64,000 nucleotides of DNA from Aphanomyces cochlioides. Taxonomy: Eukaryota; Oomycota; Saprolegniomycetes; Saprolegniales; Verrucalvaceae. Under the pieces are notes generated by a model. It had not been told where the DNA came from. It saw only the letters and a program-made list of their open reading frames with translations, and ran no database searches. Below, piece by piece: positions 33,579-42,715 of this stretch (the first letter of the stretch is position 1; each line of letters begins with the position of its first letter). The stretch lies in NCBI GenBank assembly GCA_019828595.1, contig JAHQRK010000013.1, positions 651,501 through 715,500 of the forward strand, read 5' to 3'. The translations under genes and the position numbers were made by a program.

Positions 33579-34532
33579 GGGCCATTTCAGAGTACGTGTC
33601 CGGAAAAGTGTGAAAAGGAATACAAAGTACTTTTTGTCTTGGGTCGAAAATATCCGGTTCTCCAAGAATGTCTCTGATTGGCCCTTCCGATCAATCCGTC
33701 GCCGATTTCAAACTGCTGTATGATTGGCAGCAATCTATGTATTCGACCAATCGGAGGACGTTTGGCTCGATTCCCGCGAGTTGATCCCGCGCTTATCAAT
33801 TTGGCTCCCAGATCGAATGGAGTAAGGCATAAATCGCTTGGAGTGATCCACTACAGCTTGCATGTTGAAAGCTGTAAAACCTTTTCGACAATACCATCCT
33901 TCAAAGTCGGCAAAGCTCATAATTGGAATCAAACTGCCATCAATCGCAGCATACACATGCGGAATTCCAGCAATTTGCTCGAAGCCTTGTCGTATGGTCT
34001 CCCACTCGGTTGGTGATTTGGGCAGACTGATAGTGTCCTTGAGATACGACTTCAAAACCTCACAAATCTGAATTTTATATTTTGTATACTCTGGCACTGC
34101 CCAAAGAAATGCCAAACAAGGCTGCAGTTGATTCGTAACCATCGGCATGAGTAAGATAGTGTAGTGCACAAGCCACACGGTCGGGTATATGGAAGACTGC
34201 ATTGTGGAACAATGGGCCATGAACATAGTCCCAACGTGATTCGACTCTTTCGATAATTTCCAAATAGACTGAACGACTGGTTCCATGCGTCCATCCATGG
34301 TCGAGACGACTGCTCCTGCAGCAGCGGCAACCGCAGTACAGAGTGAAAGATTTGTCGTATTCGTGTTGCTTCTCGGTGATGAAAAGCAGAACTCTGAACT
34401 TGCATCTCCAAATATCACAAACCGGACACCTCCGGACATCTTTGACGTCCTAGAATCATCTGGTCAATTCTGAGAGACGGGAAGCTTTATGATTGGCTGT
34501 CGTCTCCGATTTCATGTACTCTGAAAAGGCCC
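33579..34532. mobile_element. PIF/Harbinger-type element remnant, 954 bp
   Basis: Begins GGGCCATTTCAGAGTAC and ends with the inverse complement of GGGCCTTTTCAGAGTAC (17 bp, one mismatch). Flanks are TAA on the left and TTA on the right, the TWA type of 3 bp target used by Harbinger elements although not identical. It contains a broken DDE transposase on the minus strand. It sits inside sequence homologous to the CRN upstream block (compare 19,150-19,200), so the empty site is inferable from the tandem copies. Confidence 0.7.
33735..34263 (-). pseudogene. Harbinger (HARBI1/ALP1-like) DDE transposase, broken
   Basis: Two minus-strand frames join into one transposase. 34,263-34,075 encodes a helical segment (LHYLTHADGYESTAALFGIS) typical of the HARBI1 N-terminal region. 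After a frameshift near 34,080 the next frame encodes GIPHVYAAIDGS with the first catalytic Asp, then YCRKGFTAFNMQAVVDH with the second. The last third, including the third acidic residue, is missing. Inactive, but its family is clear. Confidence 0.7.
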
Positions 34533-34550
34533 TTAGGGCCTTTCAGAGTA
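34517..34550. repeat. Palindrome of two abutting Harbinger ends
   Basis: Near-perfect 34 bp palindrome centred on TTA: TACTCTGAAAAGGCCC, TTA, GGGCCTTTCAGAGTA. The left half is the right end of the 33579-34532 element. The right half is the start of a second copy of the same terminus, directly followed by CRN-upstream sequence. It may mark a nested or aborted insertion. Confidence 0.65.
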
Positions 34551-34601
34551 ACCAGGAATAAATCGGTCATCAATGAAATAATATAGATTTCAACAGGTTA
34601 A

Positions 34602-34843
34602 GGTTGAGTCTGGCAAATTTTCAAAATGAATATGCCATTTTCACCCAAAATGGGATCATCGATTTATGGCATATTCAAAATAGAGGTAAAACCTCCATCT
34701 CGTAAAATGGCATTTTGGGAGCCTCCAGTGAGTATATCCCAACCCAAAAATATTGGATTTGGTGGAAAACTCTTTGAGATAAACAAGTTCATATTTTGAC
34801 CTAAATTATTGGATTTGGCCTCAAAATGGCATTTTGGGCCTAT
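34602..34843. mobile_element. Truncated copy of a ~273 bp MITE
   Basis: Shares most of its length with the full MITE at 34847, starting at a decayed end (GGTTGAGTCTGGCAAA) and stopping where the next copy begins. It lacks its own right terminus, which suggests the second copy inserted into or replaced its end. Confidence 0.65.
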
Positions 34844-34846
34844 TTA

Positions 34847-35119
34847 GGGTGCGTCTGGCAAAATTTCAATATCAATATGCCATTTTCGGTCAAAATGGGA
34901 ACAACATTTATGGCGTATTCAAAATGGAGGTAAAACCTCCATTTCGTAAAATGGCATTTTGGGAGCCTCCAGTGAGTATATCCCAACCAAAAATATTGGA
35001 CTTGGTTCAAAACTCTTGGAGATAAACAAGTTCATATTTTGACCTCAGTTATTGAATTTGGCCTAAAAATGGCATTTTGGGCCTATTTATTGTAATATTT
35101 TCGGTTGCCAGTCGGGCCC
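34847..35119. mobile_element. Harbinger-type MITE, 273 bp, full length
   Basis: Ends GGGTGCGTCTGGCAA and, inverted, GGGCCCGACTGGCAA, a roughly 15 bp imperfect terminal inverted repeat. TTA on the left, TAA on the right. Non-coding, A+T-rich, with several ATGGCATTTTGGG words. Inserted in the upstream region of CRN G. Confidence 0.75.
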
Positions 35120-35123
35120 TAAA

Positions 35124-35203
35124 ATTTGTTCTCAAGGTCCAAGTGCCACCAAGAAAAATTCGTATTTGTTCTCAAGGTCCAAGTGCCACCAAGAAAAATT
35201 CGT
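35124..35203. repeat. 40 bp direct tandem duplication
   Basis: Two exact adjacent copies of a 40 bp sequence (35124-35163, 35164-35203), beginning ATTTGTTCTCAAGGTCC. The sequence belongs to the CRN upstream block and is single in copies C-F. Confidence 0.85.
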
Positions 35204-35614
35204 CTCGCCGTCGCACATATCACGAACTCAAGCAAAGAAATCGCTGTGATCTAGACTTGGAGCATTACCCATTGTTGTTGTTTATTCTGCGGAAATTGTG
35301 GAGAACTGCGGTTTCTCAATGTGCATGTTCTTACAGTTGGAGGTCCCATTAAGTCGAAAATATGAAATTTGATGATAAAGTGCTGCAGACTCCCAACTGC
35401 CATTGGACGACTGCCTAAAATCTCGCAAATGAAAATTTCTTCCGGTTTTTCGTGAGACATTTTTCAAATAAAAGTACGCACACAAATTTGCGAAGACCAA
35501 AAAATCGTCATCGCAAAATTTGCGATTTGTGAGAGACTCACGCATTTTATACTGCCAAATTTAATATACAAAATCTAGTTTTAAGGGATTTCGTTTTCTG
35601 AACGGCGTTGATTG

Positions 35615-35944
35615 TCATCGTGGCCAAGGAAAGTGGGCGGGGCAAAGCGTGGCGTGGGCTTTCTGTAGACGTTCTACTAGAACAAACAAAGTTCGTCCTT
35701 CCACTAGGGAGGAATGGCTGGGAAAAAGTGGAGAAAAAACAGTACATGTAGCGATGAAGGAGGGCTCGTCCTGCGACGCATGCATCGTGTACCAAGCAGA
35801 ATCCTGCTGATTTTTGAGAAGGGCACCTGAATGTATGAAGTTTCTTTCACGCAACATTTCACGTAGCCTGAGTATCATGAAGGAGTACCGTTGACGCTGG
35901 CGCCGCGCTCTTTTCAGGAGCATGGCCTGGACAAGAAGCGACAC
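35615..35944 (-). pseudogene. Possible Harbinger transposase N-terminal fragment
   Basis: A 109-codon minus-strand frame inside the 35405-36443 element. It includes a basic start and SAWYTMHASQDEPSFIATCTVFSPLF, which resembles the N-terminal helix region of ALP1/HARBI1 transposases. No catalytic domain follows. The similarity is by eye and weak. Confidence 0.3.
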
Positions 35945-36026
35945 AATTGATATTGGCTCTCGCTACCAGATAATGTAGCCAATAGAAATCTATAAAGTCA
36001 TATTTTTATCCAATGAAAATCATTTA

Positions 36027-36300
36027 GGGCCGTCTGGCAACCGAAAATATTACAATAAATAGGCCCAAAATGCCATTTTTAGGCCAAATTCAATAATTGA
36101 GGTCAAAATATGAACTTGTTTATATCTCCAAGAGTTTTGAACCAAGTCCAATATTTTTGGTTGGGATATACTCACTGGAGGCTCCCAAAATGCCATTTTA
36201 CGAGATGGAGGTTTTACCTCTATTTTGAATATGCCATAAATCGTTGATCCTAATTTAGTTGAAAATGGCATATTGATTTGAAATTTTGCCAGACGCACCC
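36027..36300. mobile_element. Harbinger-type MITE, 274 bp, inverted copy nested in another element
   Basis: Inverse-orientation copy of the MITE at 34847 with ends GGGCCGTCTGGCAA and, inverted, GGGTGCGTCTGGCAA. Flanked by a perfect TTA duplication (36024-36026 and 36301-36303), which gives the family its 3 bp target rule. It interrupts the 35405-36443 element, so it is the younger insertion. Confidence 0.85.
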
Positions 36301-36491
36301 TTAAATATGTAGTTTGTGTGATTTTTGGTGGAAATCATTGGATTTTTTCATCGCAAATTGGACTGGTAAAGAAAAAAATACACGGTATCCGGACACACAA
36401 ATTTAAATGCGAAAGGCGTTTGCGAGATTTTTGGCAGTCGTCCATTCTATTCTGCGGAATTGTGAATTTCTACCAGCTTTCATTTTTGGAA

Positions 36492-37820
36492 ATGCTGCGT
36501 GTGAATTGTATCGTTGTGGGCAAAGGCAATCCATTCACCGTCGACGTCGATGGCGAGAAGACAGTCGAAGATCTCAAGAATGCCATCATTGACACCAGCT
36601 CGCAATGTCGCGACGCAACGGATCTGACGCTATATCGAGCTGTCAAGTACAAAGTGCATTTGAAATTAGACTCTTCACTCATTAAACGGTTGAAAGACGG
36701 TGAAATACCCGACGAAGTGAAGAAATTACTGGTGGAAGACATGGACTCAACGACTCGGCTTAATGAAGCGTTGAAGCTCCCTATTGATTCAAACGAAATG
36801 CACGTTTTGGTTGTCGTTGGCGAGGAAAAACCAACAAAGAAGATGAAGCCGAGCACCGTACCACGAGCGGAATGGTTTCCTTCCGATTTGATTAAAATTG
36901 ACGCTGGGGAAATCGACGAGTATGACTGGTTGGCAATGCTGTACAGTCAGACATATGAGAACATTGAGTTTGATGAAGAAGACGTGCAAATCAAGGACAT
37001 GCACTACTTTGAGATGGAGTTTCCAGTCCTGATGGTCAATCCGGGAGCCACCAAAGTCTTTGTTCGACCGTGCTACGAAGAACTATTCAAACTGTTGATG
37101 GAAAACATTGACAAGCGTGTTTCAAACGTGGGGATCAAGGGAACGTCTGGCGTTGGCAAGAGTTTCTTCTATGCTTATTGCGTGTTTCGTTTGACGCTTG
37201 AACCGATCGTTGGACGACTTTTGGTGATCAATTGTGCGGATCGCTTTTATGTTTTCGAAGACAATGTCTTTCGTTTTCTCTCATCGGACGACGAGATTGA
37301 GCTCTATCGATGCAACAAGAACTTGATCCGTCTGATTGATGGACAGTCGACTAAGTTGTTGAGCTGGAGTGGTGTCTCCATTTTGTTTTCATCGCCGGAC
37401 TCTCCGGGCTACAAGCGCTTTTTGAGCCATAATTCTGTCGAGTATGTGATGCCGCCTTGGACGTATCAAGAACTGAAGATTGGTAGCCAGATTACCGATA
37501 CAAATGCCGAAGAAGCTGACAAGCGCTACGACGTATTTGGTGGAAGGGCAAGTGTGGTGTTTTCGAAAACACCACTTCCAGATATTGATGATGTAGTTGG
37601 CGCTTTGTCGATGATGGACACGATGCGCATTCTTGGTGCCGGCAACATGAATGATGAAAACATGTTCCCTTCCATCATGCACATGTTTCCAAAACATGAG
37701 CACAATCGCCCCTACCGTGGGGTCGAAATGAGTTTTGCCACGAAGACGGTTGGGAGTAAAGCGTATGACAGAATGCAAGACAGTTGCCACGGCAATTTGA
37801 TGCGCCTCTTGTCCAAGTAG
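36492..37820 (+). CDS. Crinkler (CRN) effector-like protein, copy G (diverged, intact)
   Basis: 442 aa, ATG at 36492 placed like the other copies. The CRN header starts MLRVNCIVVG with substitutions against D (for example AVKYKVHLK), and the HVLVVV junction is preceded by NEM rather than NHM. The middle part (about residues 108-265) is nearly identical to D at DNA level, including Walker A GTSGVGKS, whereas the N- and C-terminal thirds are clearly diverged. This mosaic suggests gene conversion of the central domain. The C-terminus ends DSCHGNLMRLLSK, closer to copy F. The longer open frame from 36318 reads partly through transposon sequence and is not used. It is the only CRN here whose 5' region was rebuilt by transposons. 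Confidence 0.87.
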   Translation: MLRVNCIVVGKGNPFTVDVDGEKTVEDLKNAIIDTSSQCRDATDLTLYRAVKYKVHLKLDSSLIKRLKDGEIPDEVKKLLVEDMDSTTRLNEALKLPIDSNEMHVLVVVGEEKPTKKMKPSTVPRAEWFPSDLIKIDAGEIDEYDWLAMLYSQTYENIEFDEEDVQIKDMHYFEMEFPVLMVNPGATKVFVRPCYEELFKLLMENIDKRVSNVGIKGTSGVGKSFFYAYCVFRLTLEPIVGRLLVINCADRFYVFEDNVFRFLSSDDEIELYRCNKNLIRLIDGQSTKLLSWSGVSILFSSPDSPGYKRFLSHNSVEYVMPPWTYQELKIGSQITDTNAEEADKRYDVFGGRASVVFSKTPLPDIDDVVGALSMMDTMRILGAGNMNDENMFPSIMHMFPKHEHNRPYRGVEMSFATKTVGSKAYDRMQDSCHGNLMRLLSK

Positions 37821-39824
37821 ACCGTTGAAATTGGCGAGGCTGTCAGGCTATGCTGAGATTGTTTGCTTTATTTCAACAAAATATGTCCAGGGTTCATTCA
37901 GGTCAACGAGGAAAGAATCTTCTGCAGAGTTGATTTGTCAAATCAAATTTGGCGATTTTAGCTGTATCCAAAGCATATTCTTACAAGAAAGACTCACCTC
38001 TTGTCAGTCAACACAACTCCGTATCACAGAGATCCTCTCTTCAGTTCATGTCGAGCCACTGTCTTGACAATCTAATGATGGCATATTCCATCTTCATCAT
38101 GCACTCTACTTAGCTGTTTGCGTGGTAAAACCAAAAAGTCAAACAATGTTGGGCTTGAGTTTGGAAAGTACACTCGACAATCATTGGATAAAAAAGTTAA
38201 TAACGGATTCTGATTGGCCAGTCGATTCATGTCTACTTTGCAAGTCAATATCAACTATCCTATTCTCGATTGTCTCGATATGGAAACGCCCTCAAACATT
38301 GCCATGGAGTTGATGACTTCACCTCGACCTACTCGCTCTCTTTAGCTTGAGAATCACTCAAGCCTTCGATTCTTCAAAAACTGTGAAAGACGAATTTACT
38401 GTTCAATTTTATATACCTTCATAATTTAATATGCTTGATTATAATTTTCAAGATGGCACTGAGGATAAGCATCCGATTGCTTGAACTGGGGAGACGTATC
38501 ATCACGGAGTTAGAATATCCTACAACACTGCACACAATTTTTGAATTTTCACATTGGGATGAAGCTCAACGCGATATTCAACAGGTGATTATCGAAATGG
38601 GCCAGTGGTGCCATTATGAGAACCTTTATAGAATAGAACTTTCCTCTGTATTTATTTAGAGTATTGTGCTTTTTGTGGAAATTTCCCAATTAGGCGTGGT
38701 TTGTTCAATCGTTCCAAATTTTTTTAAGCCATTTGATTGGCTAATAATCGAAAAATTTCGACTAATTTGACAAAATATGGTACTTTTTTTCGAATCAGCC
38801 AATGAAATCTATGGGATCGGTTTGCGGATCGATTTGCCGGCGCGATTCAATTGAGCACCAACCCAAAATTTGTATCAAATCGATAAATATGGAGATATAC
38901 AATATTATCCTATATGTGAACTGATCGTGGCTTCCAGATCAGTTTGTCATTGACCGGCTCGCCTCGTTGGCATTGTCCTGTCGGTGAACTCTTGTAAATG
39001 TACTCCAAATAAGCGGCAACATCGACGTGATTTCATTCTGCTTAGTTGTCTGGTTTGGACCAGATCGGTGTGAACAAATTTGACAAAATGATTTAGCCGT
39101 TGCAAGAGCCACGTCGAGACAACATTTGGTTTCGACCACCTCCCACCCAGGTCCGCATACAATGACAATGTGTTGTCATCTTGTCAAGCCTCTCCAAAGG
39201 TGTTATATGATGTCGCTGTTACACAAACCTGTCACGGCGTGAAGGTAGCAAACAGTTTGCAAAGTTGTCTAATCATGCGCGATGCAAATGGGTCAAGTTC
39301 ACCAGAGTGGCAACCAACTCCCTTTCTGGACACTTTATTGATCTTCGTGGTGCATATCTCATCTTGAAAGCCAGACGGTCGAAAGACTGATCTCCGCGAT
39401 TTGCAAGTCCTAAAGCTCATTGTTTTTGTTAAAGTTTAACTGCCATGCTGTAGACTTGAGATGTAAAGACAATCGACGTGGACTCGACCACTGGGTGGAA
39501 TGGGCTGTCAAGAGTTTACGACCAGGCTTACAACCGTATCAAGAGAGCCGACTGGTCCCGTCTGCTGCCTTGGCTCCGCTTTCATCCAATCCACAGCTTG
39601 AGTCGTGTCTCGTGGTTGTGGAAACACTGGATGACCCGCTAGACTTGATCGCATTACTTCGAGTCGTCATGGGGAAACTGAAGCCACAATGTTTTCTGGG
39701 ATCCCAGATTTTTGAATTTGGCTCGGAAACATCGAGATTCGTTGATTCCACCGTCCCGTGCTGCTGTTGCTGCTACGTTGTTGGGAGAAGACGCTAGCGA
39801 ACAACACAGGGCTTTACACACATT
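37821..39824. other. Intergenic, 2 kb, with CRN 3' flank and possible decayed genes
   Basis: 37,960-38,110 is a diverged version of the spacer downstream of CRN copies B-E. 38,700-38,960 resembles 33,060-33,540. 39,420-39,890 has protein-like stretches in two plus-strand frames (for example LDDPLDLIALLRVVMGKL, then SRAAVAATLLGEDASEQH after a frame change), possibly a degraded gene or one with an unseen intron. I cannot name it. Confidence 0.35.
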
Positions 39825-40349
39825 TTACGCACAGTTTCCGACATCGATAGCTAAGAGGAATTGCACCAAGTCGTCTTCGAGCATCGTGCGAGGATGTTCC
39901 ATCCACTCTGTCGGCTCCGTGCTGTCTTGCTCGTCGTTGTCTTGTGGGCTCTTCATTTGTGTGTGAAACGGACAATGCGCCGTGCCTTCTAGCGCATACC
40001 CATCGCAGCCATCGATGGCACAACCGTTGCCGCCTTGGGGTCGTAGTTTGCCCCCGTGGTGGATGCAAGGGCCAGGACCCTCGGGAGGATGCGGGCACTG
40101 GTCAAACGGACAGCGCTTTTGCTGCGCGACGACCGCAAAATGCCTCGAGCAGAGGTTGGCGACGCGCGAATTGGCTTGGCACCGCGGCACCTGGCACGGT
40201 TTCTTGCCTCCGTGCTTGACGCACAATTTCCGAGCGTAGACTTGGTTGCGGCAATTGCTGGCTAAACAACGCGCTCGGTGGCGGTGAAATTGGCATTTCC
40301 ACGTCCCGGGCTCGACTGGCGCAGCGCAGTCTTTGAAGAAGCATTGCAT
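39825..40349 (-). CDS. Cys/His-rich repeat protein (WRKY19-like zinc-knuckle type)
   Basis: 174 aa from ATG at 40349. About five repeats of the pattern C-x(4)-C-x(n)-C-x(2)-H, some with HGG after the His (KLCVKHGGKKPCQ, GPCIHHGGK), then an acidic C-terminal tail. This repeat is widespread in oomycetes and usually auto-annotated as WRKY transcription factor 19-like, although no WRKY domain is involved. Metal binding is likely from the Cys/His spacing; the actual function is unknown. The reading frame extends 13 codons upstream from a non-ATG, so the internal ATG beginning MQCFFKDC is chosen. Confidence 0.75.
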   Translation of the reverse strand: MQCFFKDCAAPVEPGTWKCQFHRHRARCLASNCRNQVYARKLCVKHGGKKPCQVPRCQANSRVANLCSRHFAVVAQQKRCPFDQCPHPPEGPGPCIHHGGKLRPQGGNGCAIDGCDGYALEGTAHCPFHTQMKSPQDNDEQDSTEPTEWMEHPRTMLEDDLVQFLLAIDVGNCA

Positions 40350-41933
40350 TTTTGAATTGTGATGGTTTTGTGCAGGCACGAAGGTCAACTTTTAAAAGTG
40401 AGACGATCTCAAAGAATATTCGAGGAACCAGACGATCAAAGTGGGAGCAACACGGCAAAAATATCGAAGCCAAGTGAACCCACCAAGGAATTCTTACACA
40501 TTTTGGAAATAGCAACGAGACACGCAAAATGACAAGACGCCTCTCGGGGCTTTTCGTCCGTCCGTCGTGTGACGGACAAGGCGACAGTTCCTTGCCCACC
40601 TCCTGTCTTTGTCCGAGAGGCTCGGCCATGTGTTCCATGACGCTGTTTTCATCCTCGTTGCTCGTGTTGTCTCGCTTATTAATAGTAGCCATCATCGGAG
40701 ATAAATTGGAGCCCAAATTTACTCGGCCATCATGGAATCTGGTGAATTTTCAACAACGATCCAGATTTGATTGTCCCGGGCATTGTTGTCGTCTACTGAC
40801 ATGGGAAACAGACCGGTAGTGAAGGTTTGGATCGAGGGTTTCATCGAGGTCGCTGTCGATTGACACGACGTTTGCGTGATCTCTCGTTGCATATTTTCTC
40901 CTCTGTCTAGAGCAAGTAGCTTGGAAGGTTATAGTGCCTTGACAATATCGAAGACGTGCTTGTTCCAAGTGCCACGCCGAGCCACCGAGGTATGGTTCGT
41001 AGCATAGAAGACGCGATGGCGGTCAATTTCAATGACAAGCGATTGTCAACATGGGTGGCTCGTTTCTCCGTCGTCGACGGCGCATATATTTCCACCGCGA
41101 CGCGAGGAATTCCAGAGAACAACCGACTTGAAAGATGTCGAGGGTATGTATGCGAGCATTGCCAAGCATGTTGGGATGGAAATTTTTTCGTCAAATCGAC
41201 ACATTCTCAGCGTGGAGACGCAACTTGTTGGACTTGGTCGAATCAACTTTCATGGCCATTTTGACGTACGCGGTCGTGAAATCCACGACGTGGATTCTAG
41301 CATGATTTAGCGTAAAGAAGTGCTGCATTTGACAAAAGATCCCCGCTTCTACAAACTTGTTGTAGCGTCCGTACTCTGTCGTCCTCCATGGCTGTCACGT
41401 CGAAGCGATAGGTGATTTTTAGTGGCTCTCCAGTGTACTTTGAATCTATTTATAGAATCTCTCCAATTCGACCCAAGGTGTCATCAATGCTAGCGATCTC
41501 ACGTGATTATTGTTGTCGATTTCGTCGCCTTGAGAAGAACAACTCATCCACCACTCGTTTTATCACGTATTCAAGATCAACCAAAGCGAACCCCCTCCTT
41601 GCATTCCTCGTCTAGCGAAATGATGAACCTCCTTCCTGCATTGAAAGTTTATACTCCGAAAAAAAGAGATCCAACCATCTTCTCCCCTTTCGATTCTCGT
41701 TATTTCCCCCCCTCTGGAGGATTTCAAGTCAGCTTGGAGAGCTTAAATCTCTCTCATGTCTTTCAATTCGCCCCTCGAGAAGGGTAGCTTGTTCTAGTGT
41801 GTTCTTGAGCTCCGTCGCTCTAAAATTCCAACAAGTTCATTCCTGCGTGTCGTGGCCATAGTGAGTGACTTGATAGAGGGTTTTATAAATAAGTATATGG
41901 CCTAGCTATTATAGTTGCGAGCATTGTAGACTA
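40350..41933. other. Intergenic, 1.6 kb, possible degraded coding region near 41.0-41.4 kb
   Basis: 40,956-41,310 has protein-like runs in two plus-strand frames and in the opposite strand. None gives a complete gene or a family I know. The rest, including a CT-rich tract at 41,500-41,800, looks non-coding. Confidence 0.3.
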
Positions 41934-42704
41934 CTATCGATTGAGATGGACAGTCCGCAAGGGTGTGGCGACATCCACCGCTTCTTCTTCAGGATGGGGC
42001 TGAAGGAGATCCACGACACTAGATCGGCGGTATGGGTTTGTAAAGAGCCATGGATCTGGTTCTTCTACTTGTTTCGGTAGCGCGAGACCTTGTGGAGATG
42101 GAGCAATGAAGAGATCTGAGAGCCAGCCGCTTGTCGACTGCGTCTGTGTCGTGGATTTCCGCAGGAAGCTCGAGACTCGATCGTTCCATAGATCCAGCTT
42201 GGCATGGGCTAGCGTTGGGTTGTACGACTTGGTCGGATCGTGGCGAACAATGGTCAAATTGTTGTTCTCTCGGTCTCGGATCACTTTGCGACGATACATC
42301 CAAGCGCAGCAAGCCAGTAAGACGCACACGGAGCCACTGACGAGGAGGAGGATCAAGAGCAATCGACTTGGAATAAGAGCTCCGGACGAGCTGTTTTCAG
42401 TTGTGCTGGGCAGTTTCGTCGTTGGATGCTCGGTTGGAGCCATCGTTGTGATGGTTGGCTCGACGAAAATGGTCGATGCATTGAGCTGTGCGGGACAGAC
42501 CGTCGCGCCGATCTCCGTGCAGTTGTAAGAGCAAACGTAAATGCCAAGGCGAGGAAAGACGCACGTCGGGCACGCTGATTCAGATCGATTGCAAGCAGCC
42601 GACGTCACGCTCGAGAGACAGAGATCCGTGCATGGTGTGCTTGTCATTGGAGACTGCCGAGAGCCACGCTGTGACTTGCTGCTACAGCTGTAGTCAACCA
42701 GCAT
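41934..42704 (-). CDS. Single-pass membrane protein with Cys-rich ectodomain
   Basis: 256 aa in the main frame. Residues 25-75 are Cys-rich (nine or so cysteines). 80-110 is a Thr/Pro/Ser-rich stalk. 114-136 is one strongly hydrophobic membrane segment followed by a basic stop-transfer (YRRKVIRDR). A cytoplasmic tail of about 120 residues ends the protein. Type I topology is expected. The main-frame N-terminus has no signal peptide, but an ATG at 42715 in another frame encodes a good one (MNITCWLTTAVAASHSVALG) that runs out of frame after 23 codons. A one-base indel or an unseen small intron probably separates the two. It has the same architecture as the 62012-62773 protein. Confidence 0.65.
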   Translation of the reverse strand: MLVDYSCSSKSQRGSRQSPMTSTPCTDLCLSSVTSAACNRSESACPTCVFPRLGIYVCSYNCTEIGATVCPAQLNASTIFVEPTITTMAPTEHPTTKLPSTTENSSSGALIPSRLLLILLLVSGSVCVLLACCAWMYRRKVIRDRENNNLTIVRHDPTKSYNPTLAHAKLDLWNDRVSSFLRKSTTQTQSTSGWLSDLFIAPSPQGLALPKQVEEPDPWLFTNPYRRSSVVDLLQPHPEEEAVDVATPLRTVHLNR

Positions 42705-42715
42705 GTAATGTTCAT

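Larger units (their letters stand above)
35405..36443. mobile_element. Terminal-inverted-repeat transposon, 1,039 bp, with nested MITE
   Basis: The left end GGACGACTGCCTAAAATC and the right end, inverted, GGACGACTGCCAAAAATC match over about 25 bp. Flanked by ATT on both sides (35402-35404 and 36444-36446). The tandem CRN copies show the uninterrupted equivalent of this site. Contains a minus-strand frame that may be a transposase N-terminal piece, and a nested 274 bp MITE. Superfamily not certain; the 3 bp duplication is compatible with PIF/Harbinger. Confidence 0.72.
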
